This document shows, in pieces, positions 1 through 7,464 of a DNA stretch of 36,301 bases. The stretch lies in contig JBBISU010000026.1 of assembly GCA_037441225.1 (NCBI GenBank), forward strand, positions 1-36,301. The letters are read 5' to 3'. Source of the DNA: JBBFMJ01 sp037441225 (lineage in GTDB: Bacteria; Acidobacteriota; Thermoanaerobaculia; UBA2201). A program made the position numbers and the translations under genes. The notes beneath the pieces are model-generated. The model was not told the origin of the DNA. It did not search any database and saw nothing but the letters and a program-made list of their open reading frames with translations. The stretch's first letter is position 1. Each line of letters starts with the position of its first letter.

Positions 1-65
1 TCTTTATTATTAAAAACTATTAATCAATAAAATTGAGCAACTTGGGTTAAATTTTATTATGTTTT

Positions 66-2054
66 TTATCTAACAAGAGTGTGTAAAACTATGTCTTCTT
101 TTTTATAAATTAATTTAAAATAATCAGGATTTTCTAAACACCATTTGTATTCAATTAAGTCAGCACCTTTTAAGACAATATACTCAATATTTTCTTTTTT
201 TAATTTTTCAAACCATTCAAGGAAATTTAAACCTTCAGGGTTTATCAACAAAATTTTGTTTTCAAAATTTTTTCCTATTAAAGGATATGGAAGAATAGGA
301 ATTGGTGAAAAATAATCATCTTTAAAATGACAATGGATTTTTGTTTTTTTTCCATTTAAAAAGGTAGAAATGGGAAAAACTTCAGTTGAAATCTTTAATA
401 CATGGTAGTAATTTAAATAAAAATATAATCTGTATTTTTCCTTTATGAAATTTATTAAACTTGAAGAAATAATTAAAAGAATTAAGAAAATGATAATAAA
501 TTTTTTTGGATATTTAAAGAAAAAAATAAAAATAAGAGATGCAAAAAGAGCAGAGATTATAAATAAATAAAAATGGATTGGAAGAAATATCTCAGGAAGG
601 ATTAAGAAAATGTTTGTAAAAAAACCTAAGATAAAGATGATTTCATAAATTTTGAATTTTTCAAGGATTGATAAAGAGAAGAAAAGAAAAATATATACTG
701 GGAAAAGGAATACTCTTGAATAGGATAAGGAAAACATAATCCTTAAAAGTTCTAATTCAGGATTAAAAAATTGAAAAATAAAAAGAAATATTTGGAATGT
801 AAAAAATAATTTCCAGAATTTGTTTTTAAAGAAAATTATGCCAAAAATACCTAAAAAAGAATATAAAAGTGCTGGCTTTCCCAAAGCTTGATGGTTTTGG
901 GAAAACATTGTAAATATTGTATAAAGATAAGGAGCTATTTTTTTTTCAAATTCACTTAAATCTTTTGCAGCCCTTTCAAACCTTTTTTCTTCTTTTTCTT
1001 TTATTGCCTTTATAAATTTAATTATTTCTGGGTGCGTTTCTCCTATTTTAAGTTTAAATATCTTTAAAGGATAAGGATAAAAAGGATTTTTATATTTGTA
1101 TATCATTCTTATATAATGAAAAGAAAAACAAAGATTTATAATTAAGAGAATTATCAAAAAAATTGGCTTTGCTTTCTTGTCTTTAAAAATTATATAAAAA
1201 ATGAAAAAATTACCAATGACATAGGGCAAAATATAATAATTTTTTATTGAAATTGCAAGTACAAAAGAAAGAGAAGATAAAATTAAAAAGTATGGATTTT
1301 TTTCCTTTTCATAGATTTTAATAAAGGCAAAACCAGAGGTTACTAAAGATAAGCCCGCAATTTCTACATATTGGGTTGGAATATAAACAAAAAAAGCAGG
1401 AATTGTTAAAAAATTTATTAGAAATAGAAAAATTCTTTTTTCAGAAAAATTAAATTCCTTTAAAAGCAAAAGAGTTGCAAAAAAGATAATCAATAAAAAA
1501 TAAAAATTACAAATATTTGATAAGAAATCAGAATTAAAGAACAATAAAAAAATAGATAAAAATATTTCATAATTTTGAGAATAATAATTAAAGGTGCTTA
1601 AAATTCCATCAAAGGGAAGGTTTGCAAACTTTCCTTCTTGAACTTTTAATGAACCTAAAAGCATATGGTAATTGAGGGAATCCCAGGATAAAGGAGGGGT
1701 AATTAATGCTTCAAAAAAATTAAAAACTAAAATAAAAATGAAAATGATTAGTAAAGTTTTAAAAATAAAAGACATATTTAATTTAATTTTTGGTATTTCT
1801 ATATCTTTAAAAATTTTAAAATAGAAAAAAATAAAGGGAACTGTAAAAAGTAAGAAAAAGAATAAATTATATATCTTAAAAAATAAAAGTAAATTAGCTA
1901 AGGTTAACAATAATCCAAAATTTATAATAAGAGATGACAGTATTAATTGTAAAGTTCCACTTATTTTAAAAAATTCTTTTGAAATCTTAAAAGAAAAAAA
2001 GAAAGTTGGAAGAAAAGAGATTATAAATAAAAAAAATTTAAAGGTTTTTATCAT
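66..2054 (-). CDS. GT-C fold membrane glycosyltransferase (PMT/ArnT-like)
   Basis: This 662-residue protein is mostly hydrophobic, with about a dozen membrane segments. A loop after the second or third segment carries PPLSWDSLNYH near residues 120-130. An acidic residue in the first large outer loop (here D125) is typical of GT-C enzymes, which move sugars from polyprenyl-phosphate donors onto lipids, glycans or proteins on the outer face of the inner membrane. The soluble C-terminal tail (about 600-662) resembles the small domain ending many such proteins. The start codon overlaps the stop of the upstream SpoIIE-type phosphatase by 4 bases, so the two are probably co-transcribed. Acceptor and donor cannot be read from the sequence. 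Family assignment is fairly safe, exact function unknown. Confidence 0.7.
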   Translation of the reverse strand: MIKTFKFFLFIISFLPTFFFSFKISKEFFKISGTLQLILSSLIINFGLLLTLANLLLFFKIYNLFFFLLFTVPFIFFYFKIFKDIEIPKIKLNMSFIFKTLLIIFIFILVFNFFEALITPPLSWDSLNYHMLLGSLKVQEGKFANLPFDGILSTFNYYSQNYEIFLSIFLLFFNSDFLSNICNFYFLLIIFFATLLLLKEFNFSEKRIFLFLINFLTIPAFFVYIPTQYVEIAGLSLVTSGFAFIKIYEKEKNPYFLILSSLSFVLAISIKNYYILPYVIGNFFIFYIIFKDKKAKPIFLIILLIINLCFSFHYIRMIYKYKNPFYPYPLKIFKLKIGETHPEIIKFIKAIKEKEEKRFERAAKDLSEFEKKIAPYLYTIFTMFSQNHQALGKPALLYSFLGIFGIIFFKNKFWKLFFTFQIFLFIFQFFNPELELLRIMFSLSYSRVFLFPVYIFLFFSLSILEKFKIYEIIFILGFFTNIFLILPEIFLPIHFYLFIISALFASLIFIFFFKYPKKFIIIFLILLIISSSLINFIKEKYRLYFYLNYYHVLKISTEVFPISTFLNGKKTKIHCHFKDDYFSPIPILPYPLIGKNFENKILLINPEGLNFLEWFEKLKKENIEYIVLKGADLIEYKWCLENPDYFKLIYKKEDIVLHTLVR

Positions 2055-3784
2055 ATTTTTATATGAAGAACTGTAACATCATCTATAAAATTTTCATCTT
2101 CAAAAATCTCTTTTAAGCTTCCCAAAAGTTTTGAGAAAAAATTTTCCTCTTCCTTTGAAATTTTTTCTATCAATTCTTTTAACTCGTTTATTCCAAAATC
2201 TTTTCCTTCAGCTTCTATTAGTCCATCTGTATAAAGCAATAATCTGTCGCCTTCTTCATACTTGCAAGAAATCATATCAAAGCCCGGTCCATCAAAAACA
2301 CCTATCGGAAAAGAATTAATTCTAAGTTCTGATACTTTTCCTTTTGAAATTAAAAATGCAGGAGGATGCCCAGCATTATAAAGATTAAGAATTTTTTCAT
2401 TTTTATCAATTTCAATTATTTGAAGTGTAATATATTGGCTTTCAAGTCCTGTTTTTTCTAATATTGAATGCACTTCTTGCAATATACAAGAAGGGGGGGT
2501 ATCTCTGTAAACCAAGCTAACTATTATTGCTTTTGCCATTGCCATAGTAAGGGAAGCAGAAATGCCATGCCCTGATGCATCCCCTATAAGAAGCAAAATT
2601 TTGTTATTTTTTAGTAAAAAAACATCAAACCAATCGCCTCCAATTCCTCTTGAAGGCAAAAAATAAAGATCTGATTTTTTAAACAAGGAGAAGGATTTTT
2701 CATTAGGAAGTAAACTTTTTTGTATTTTAGATGCCAATTCTAATTCTTTTTCTTCCTCTGCTTTTTCTTTTAATTTTAAAATGTAATTTTTTATACTTTC
2801 TGCCATAATATTGAAATTTCTTGCCAGTTGTGATAATTCGTCTTTCCCTTTTATATCAATCCTATGATCCAGATTCCCAGAAGAAAAAAAATCAACTCCC
2901 TTTGTCAATTTTGTAATCTTTCTTGTAATCTTAAAGATCAAATATCCAGCATAAAAAAAACTCAAGAGAGTTAATAAAAGTAAAAAAATAGTTGAAACTT
3001 TTAATATAAATTCAATTTCTTTACTCAATAACGATTGTCCTCTTGATAAACTCTTATAAATTGAATATATAGAAGACCTCATCAAAAGAAGTGTATTATT
3101 TCCTTCTTTCCTGGTATCTAAAAAATAAATACTATAAATGATGGGCTTTTTTAGTAAGTTTTTTTCTTCGCTTCTTCTAAATATGTTTATTGCTTCTTTC
3201 CCATAATAAATTATCCATTCTAAATCAATATTGAAAAAACCTTGTTTTTTTAAAATTTCTTTAAGTGGTATATTGAAAATAATTTCTTCCCCTATTTTGT
3301 AGGAAAATATAAAATTCCCACTTTTCCAACCATTCATTTCTAATAATTCACTTTCTTCATTGCAACCAAAAAAGTATGTGTTTTTTCCTTTAAAAATTTT
3401 TACAGAAATTTTTGGAAATTTTTTTTCAAGCCCAAAGTATTGTTCTGGTTCAGGTTTTAAGTATAAATTTAATAATTCCTTTTCCACTTCTAATATCCAG
3501 GTTCTTAAAGAATATTCATATTGATTTTGAAGATATAAAACACCACCTAATTCAATTATTGTGAAAATTAAAATAAAAGAAGCAAAGAGAGGGACAAAGC
3601 CAATTAAAAAATAGGATAAGAATAATTTATGGGAAATTTTATAAAAAAAACCTTTTAAGACAACTGGAAAGATAAATATAATAGCAAATAAATCAATTAT
3701 GAAAAGAAGTTGGGAGGGAATAGGGAAAAAATGGAGTAAAAACAAAAAAATTATAAAAAAGCAACCAGTTTCTTTTTTAATCAT
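2051..3784 (-). CDS. Membrane HAMP-SpoIIE (PP2C-type) Ser/Thr phosphatase, RsbU-like
   Basis: The protein has 577 residues. Hydrophobic segments lie at about 8-45 and 54-83. An extracytoplasmic sensor region covers about 85-260, followed by a membrane segment at 261-285, a HAMP linker at about 283-335, a short coiled coil, and a PP2C-like SpoIIE domain at about 345-577. Metal-binding acidic positions are visible: GGDWFD (D384), GDASGHG (D402), TDG (D520) and DDVT (568-569). Proteins of this design dephosphorylate anti-sigma-factor antagonists in partner-switching pathways after sensing a signal outside the membrane. No anti-sigma or antagonist gene is nearby, so the partner is unknown. The start sits 6 bases after a TGG-TATCAT box and lacks a Shine-Dalgarno site, so its mRNA may be leaderless. 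The downstream glycosyltransferase overlaps it by 4 bases. Confidence 0.85.
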   Translation of the reverse strand: MIKKETGCFFIIFLFLLHFFPIPSQLLFIIDLFAIIFIFPVVLKGFFYKISHKLFLSYFLIGFVPLFASFILIFTIIELGGVLYLQNQYEYSLRTWILEVEKELLNLYLKPEPEQYFGLEKKFPKISVKIFKGKNTYFFGCNEESELLEMNGWKSGNFIFSYKIGEEIIFNIPLKEILKKQGFFNIDLEWIIYYGKEAINIFRRSEEKNLLKKPIIYSIYFLDTRKEGNNTLLLMRSSIYSIYKSLSRGQSLLSKEIEFILKVSTIFLLLLTLLSFFYAGYLIFKITRKITKLTKGVDFFSSGNLDHRIDIKGKDELSQLARNFNIMAESIKNYILKLKEKAEEEKELELASKIQKSLLPNEKSFSLFKKSDLYFLPSRGIGGDWFDVFLLKNNKILLLIGDASGHGISASLTMAMAKAIIVSLVYRDTPPSCILQEVHSILEKTGLESQYITLQIIEIDKNEKILNLYNAGHPPAFLISKGKVSELRINSFPIGVFDGPGFDMISCKYEEGDRLLLYTDGLIEAEGKDFGINELKELIEKISKEEENFFSKLLGSLKEIFEDENFIDDVTVLHIKI

Positions 3785-3790
3785 TAAATG

Positions 3791-3820
3791 ATGATACCAT
3801 ATTTAAAAAAAGGGGTTCAA
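3791..3820 (-). promoter_or_regulatory. Promoter of the SpoIIE-type phosphatase, inside the upstream terminator
   Basis: Read on the minus strand, TTGAAC (3820-3815) is followed after 18 bases by TATCAT (3796-3791), preceded by TG one base away (extended -10). The ATG at 3784 begins 6 bases after the -10 box, so the transcript would start at or next to the ATG. The -35-like hexamer lies within the terminator hairpin of the previous gene. Inferred by pattern only. Confidence 0.5.
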
Positions 3821-3837
3821 AAATTTGAACCCCTTTT
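3808..3837 (-). terminator. Intrinsic terminator after the secreted Ig-like protein gene
   Basis: There is a perfect 14-base inverted repeat (arms 3808-3821 and 3824-3837, two-base centre) with GGGGTT/AACCCC cores. Read on the minus strand it is followed by a run of Ts, the classic Rho-independent form. It lies 25 bases after the stop of the 3863-5497 gene. The arms end in A/T tracts on both sides, so it could also work on the other strand. Confidence 0.9.
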
Positions 3838-3862
3838 AGAAACCAATATTTTATTCCACTTT

Positions 3863-5497
3863 TCAAGGAATAGTTATGTTATTAAAGACTACAAATCTCC
3901 TTTCACCTAATATTTTAGAATCACCTGCTATATCAACAATTTCTATTACAACTTCATGCTCGCTGTTTGAAAGTAGTGTTGTGTCAACATCAAAATGCCA
4001 TCCACTATAATAACCAGCTGTAGATTTTTCAAAATTTTCATAAACATCAGGTCGAGGATCTCCATATACTGCATCTCCCCAATAAACCCCATCAATCCAA
4101 ACTCTTATTGTTGCAATTTTGTTATAATCCAATGCCCACCCAATAAACCTTACTGTTTCTTTTAAATATTCATAAGGACCAGGAACATCAATATAACCAG
4201 CAGGCCTTAAAGAGGGTGCACCAGTGCCGTAGATGCAGCGAAATACGACTGGAAATTCATCAATAACTGCATGAGTATCTTCTACATCTCCTGCTCTAAC
4301 ACCAAGGTAATGTACTCCTTCTGAATAGCCGTTTAGTATTAAATATCCAACATCCATCCAAAATTTGAAACCTGCTTGTGGAACATTTGTAAAACCGGGA
4401 TAATAGTTTTGTACATCAAATCTTGTAAGTCCATAACAGTTAACCCAACTATCTAAATCATAATCATAATAACAATCTGTCCTTGTATTATATAAAATTG
4501 CTCCATCAAGTGTAAGTTCTACCCAAGCAACCCCACCCGGGTCTTTATCATTACCTGTATCCAATGCCCATCCAACAACAAAATTAAGAGGATGATAACA
4601 ACCAACATCACCTGATGGACCAGCACATTCTTCATCACATTGCCCTACCATCTCTATATCTCTTAAAGGCCAGTTTATAAAACCAAAAGGAGGTAAATTA
4701 ACTGGCTGGTTTGAAACTATTATTTTTCTTTCTGCAATTACAGTGGATTGTGCAAGGGAATCATAGGCAAGGACTGAAATATTATGAAGACCATTATCAA
4801 TCCTTGTTGTATCCAAATACATTATGAAACCAGATCTGGCAGCATTTGGGTAAAATGAAAAAGCATAATAAATATCAGGTCTTGGTCCATTTAAATTTGC
4901 TCTTCCAATAACAAGCCCATCTATTAAAACTTCTACCCTTTCAACACCATCTTCATCCAAAACCCATCCATAAACCGGATATGGTCCCCAAATTGTATCT
5001 TCTGGCATAGGTGATTCAAGATAACCTTTTGGTCCTGGATTTAAGGTATTATCTATATAAAAATATCTCCTGCCTATACTGTATGATTCTCCTTGTGAAT
5101 CCACAACAATGATGTGAAGAAAATGCTTTCCATTGTTATAGTTTCTTGAATTAAAACCAGCAGTAAACCCTGGATTTGCAGTTGGTGAATTGGCATATTG
5201 AGGATAATGTTCTATGACATCATCCCTTGGAAGGTCAATATTTGCAGAAGTAACATATTCATCATCAATGTAAAGATGTATTCCAGCAATTGAATTTTCT
5301 AATAAAACCCAACCTTGAACAATTGCTATCCCTGAGACAGTTTCATTTGGCAAAGGAGTGTCTATATACCAAAGGATTTCACTTGAATTAGCCATTTTTA
5401 AATTAGATAATTCTTCTAATTTTGCTGTTTTTGGCAAATCCCCTGAAAAAATTAAGGCATTAGATAAAAAGAAAAATAGACATAACAAATTTTTCAT
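3863..5497 (-). CDS. Secreted protein of four Ig-like beta modules
   Basis: This is a 544-residue secreted protein with a signal peptide at about 1-19 (MKNLLCLFFFLSNALIFSG). The rest consists of four related modules (about 40-150, 155-270, 275-425, 430-544). Each has a GWVL/GWAL strand, a [I/V]D[G/D] strand, a module-specific acidic segment (RPD in modules 2 and 4), an aromatic/AG[F/W] segment and a final strand with a conserved D before the closing V. This pattern is typical of bacterial Ig-like surface or adhesion proteins. The third module is longer and Cys-rich (several Cys between about 285 and 350), suggesting disulfides. No C-terminal anchor or sorting domain is visible. I chose ATG 5497 because GGAGGT lies just before it; an in-frame ATG four codons upstream overlaps that site. 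It has its own promoter and terminator, so it is monocistronic. Function unknown. Confidence 0.75.
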   Translation of the reverse strand: MKNLLCLFFFLSNALIFSGDLPKTAKLEELSNLKMANSSEILWYIDTPLPNETVSGIAIVQGWVLLENSIAGIHLYIDDEYVTSANIDLPRDDVIEHYPQYANSPTANPGFTAGFNSRNYNNGKHFLHIIVVDSQGESYSIGRRYFYIDNTLNPGPKGYLESPMPEDTIWGPYPVYGWVLDEDGVERVEVLIDGLVIGRANLNGPRPDIYYAFSFYPNAARSGFIMYLDTTRIDNGLHNISVLAYDSLAQSTVIAERKIIVSNQPVNLPPFGFINWPLRDIEMVGQCDEECAGPSGDVGCYHPLNFVVGWALDTGNDKDPGGVAWVELTLDGAILYNTRTDCYYDYDLDSWVNCYGLTRFDVQNYYPGFTNVPQAGFKFWMDVGYLILNGYSEGVHYLGVRAGDVEDTHAVIDEFPVVFRCIYGTGAPSLRPAGYIDVPGPYEYLKETVRFIGWALDYNKIATIRVWIDGVYWGDAVYGDPRPDVYENFEKSTAGYYSGWHFDVDTTLLSNSEHEVVIEIVDIAGDSKILGERRFVVFNNITIP

Positions 5498-5570
5498 TTG
5501 TACCTCCATAACCTAAGATTCCTACCCATAAATGGGTTTAATAAAAAAATCATAATTTTTTCTATTTTAT

Positions 5571-5599
5571 TTTATATCATGTTAAAATATCTTTGTCAA
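5571..5599 (-). promoter_or_regulatory. Sigma-70-type promoter for the secreted Ig-like protein gene
   Basis: On the minus strand TTGACA (5599-5594) and TATAAA (5576-5571) are separated by exactly 17 bases. The expected start point is near 5564, giving a leader of about 65 bases. That leader contains a short perfect inverted repeat, ACCCAT-AA-ATGGGT (5524-5537), then the GGAGGT site before ATG 5497. This is the best consensus promoter in the window. Confidence 0.8.
5580..5588 (+). promoter_or_regulatory. Extended -10 promoter for the 5607-10742 operon
   Basis: TG-T-TAAAAT at 5580-5588 is an extended -10 box with no good -35. It would give a leader of about 12 bases before ATG 5607, with no Shine-Dalgarno site. 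It overlaps the spacer of the opposite-facing promoter, so the two may compete. The same TGTTAAAAT string precedes serS. Confidence 0.45.
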
Positions 5600-5606
5600 G
5601 TTTTTT

Positions 5607-6575
5607 ATGAAAAAAAAGATTAATTTGTTCTTAAGTTTAGTTTTAACTTTAATTTTACTTTGGTTTTTTTTCTATAAAACCGATTTAAAATTAGTTTTTA
5701 TTTCACTTAAAAGTACAAATATATATTTAATTATTTTAGGTGTTATTTTTAATCTCTCCTCTGTGATTTTGAGGATTTTTCGTCTGCAAATCTTTTTATT
5801 ACCAATTAAAAAGACCTCTTTTAAAATTGTTTTTGTATCAATGTTTTCAAGCTATTTTATCTCTACAATTTTGCCTGGAAGGTTAGGTGAAATAACAAAA
5901 CCATTATATATTGCCGCAGAAGAAGGAATTTCAAAATTATCTTGTCTTACAGCTTCTTTTTTAGAAAGGCTCTTTGATTTATTTGCTCTTTTTGTTTTTT
6001 TTGTAATTTTTTTGCTTACTTATAATTTTGAAAAAAATAAAATTGGCTCAGAGACCTTTTTTAGAGTATCTTTTTATGGAATTTTCTTCCTCTTTTTAAT
6101 ATTTTTGTTTTTTTTCTTGTGGTTAAAAATTGGATTTAAAGTACCAATATTTAAATTCTTAAAACCTTATCTTGAAAAAATAAAATCAGGGCTTTCAAGT
6201 TTTTCAAACTATAAATATATAATATTTTCATTTTCTTTGACTTTTTTAATATGGCTTTTTGTTTCCTTTTTTACCTTTTTAATTTTAAAAAGCTTTAATT
6301 TGGCTCTTCCCTTTATTTCTTCCTTTATGCTCCTTTCCATTTCTGCCCTTGGTTTTATAATCCCAACACCAGGAGGAGCAGGAGGGGTCCATAAAGCACT
6401 TCAAATAGGGCTTGTATTTTTTTATTCCATTGAATACAATACAGCAACTGCTGTCTCAATTGTAGGGCATTTTTTTTCAATGATACCTGTTGCCCTTGTT
6501 GGATTTGTTTCTTTACTAATTTATGGAATACCCCTTTCAAAAATTTTAAATTTTGCTAAAATAGAAAAGATATGA
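5607..6575 (+). CDS. Flippase-like membrane protein (LPG synthase TM / UPF0104 family)
   Basis: The protein has 322 residues with seven or eight membrane segments. It carries the family signature blocks: ILPGRLGE near residue 90, a following ASFLERLFDL segment, and PTPGGAGG near residue 255. Relatives include the membrane half of lysylphosphatidylglycerol synthase (MprF) and AglD-type proteins, thought to move or handle lipid-linked molecules. The soluble aminoacyl-transfer domain of MprF is absent, so lysyl transfer is not expected. It is the first gene of a five-gene run, and its stop overlaps nrdR by 4 bases. The start lacks a Shine-Dalgarno site and lies 18 bases after an extended -10 box. 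Family call is good; substrate unknown. Confidence 0.75.
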   Translation: MKKKINLFLSLVLTLILLWFFFYKTDLKLVFISLKSTNIYLIILGVIFNLSSVILRIFRLQIFLLPIKKTSFKIVFVSMFSSYFISTILPGRLGEITKPLYIAAEEGISKLSCLTASFLERLFDLFALFVFFVIFLLTYNFEKNKIGSETFFRVSFYGIFFLFLIFLFFFLWLKIGFKVPIFKFLKPYLEKIKSGLSSFSNYKYIIFSFSLTFLIWLFVSFFTFLILKSFNLALPFISSFMLLSISALGFIIPTPGGAGGVHKALQIGLVFFYSIEYNTATAVSIVGHFFSMIPVALVGFVSLLIYGIPLSKILNFAKIEKI

Positions 6576-7027
6576 AGTGCCCCTATTGTGGTTTTTTAAA
6601 TGATCATGTAATTGATTCAAGGGAAGGCAAAGATCACATAACAATTAGGAGAAGAAGGGAATGCCTTTCCTGCCATCATAGGTTTACAACTTATGAATCA
6701 ATTGAAAATATTCCTTACTTTGTAATTAAAAAAAATGGAGAAAGAGAAATCTTTGATAGAAATAAAATTATGGTTGGCCTCCTTAAAGCAACCCATAAAA
6801 GAAAGATAAAAGCAGAGGATCTGGATAAAATAGTGGAAGAAGTTGAAAGTGTTTTACATTCTCAAGATACGAGGGAGCTTGCCACAGAAAAAATTGGTGA
6901 AATTGTTATGCAAGAACTAAAAAAACTTGACAGAATTGCTTATGTAAGGTTTGCATCAGTTTACAGAAGGTTTGAAGATATAGATGAATTTATAAAAGAA
7001 GTAAAAAATTTATTGGAGCATAAATGA
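6572..7027 (+). CDS. nrdR: Ribonucleotide reductase repressor NrdR
   Basis: The protein is 151 residues, the usual NrdR length. An N-terminal zinc ribbon has C3, C6, C31 and C34 (CPYC and CLSC), with the basic stretch RRRRE between the pairs. An ATP-cone domain follows at about 49-138. In this family ATP/dATP binding to the cone controls oligomeric state and repression of ribonucleotide reductase genes. No nrd gene is in the window, so its targets lie elsewhere. It overlaps its neighbours by 4 bases on each side, indicating translational coupling within the operon that also carries Hsp20, lon and thiL. Confidence 0.95.
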   Translation: MKCPYCGFLNDHVIDSREGKDHITIRRRRECLSCHHRFTTYESIENIPYFVIKKNGEREIFDRNKIMVGLLKATHKRKIKAEDLDKIVEEVESVLHSQDTRELATEKIGEIVMQELKKLDRIAYVRFASVYRRFEDIDEFIKEVKNLLEHK

Positions 7028-7464
7028 TTAAAAAATCCATTGAACTTTTTCAAATACAGGAAGAAATTAACAAAATATTTGAAGAAATATTAAGACATTT
7101 AAAAATTTCTTCTTCAAGGCAATATACCTTTTCTCCAAATATGGATATTATTGAAACAAAAGAAAAAATATTCATAATTATGGAAGCCTCTGGCCTTAAG
7201 GAAGAGGAAGTAAATATTCATCTTTCTGGAAGGTGGCTTGTAATAGAAGGAGAAAAAAAATTTCAACAAATGGAAGGTAAACCAAAATTTTTGCTTATGG
7301 AAAGAAATTTTGGGAAATTTTATAAGGCAATTCCTATTCCTGCGCCAATAAATAGCCACACAGCAAAAGCAATTCTTGAGAAGGGACTTCTTAAGATTAT
7401 TTTTGAAAAAGTCCAAGAAAAAAGAAAAAAATCAATTCAAATAAAGGTGGTAAAAAATGAGTGA
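7024..7464 (+). CDS. Small heat shock protein, Hsp20/alpha-crystallin family
   Basis: The protein has 146 residues. A short helical N-terminus (1-40) is followed by an alpha-crystallin domain at about 45-140, with the pattern DIIETKEKIFIIMEASGLKEE (split here only by naming its ends, D41 to E61), a WLVIEGEK strand and a GLLKIIFEK strand matching the conserved A-x-x-x-x-G-x-L signature near the end. Such proteins are ATP-independent holdases that bind unfolding clients. It lies directly before lon with an 8-base overlap, so a chaperone and an ATP-dependent protease are made together, a sensible proteostasis pair. No CIRCE or heat-shock operator is visible in front of the operon. Confidence 0.9.
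   Translation: MIKKSIELFQIQEEINKIFEEILRHLKISSSRQYTFSPNMDIIETKEKIFIIMEASGLKEEEVNIHLSGRWLVIEGEKKFQQMEGKPKFLLMERNFGKFYKAIPIPAPINSHTAKAILEKGLLKIIFEKVQEKRKKSIQIKVVKNE

Noticed and set aside
5498..5606. TPP riboswitch upstream of the operon that ends in thiL
   Set aside because: The leader is predicted to be about 12 bases and no THI-box core was seen.
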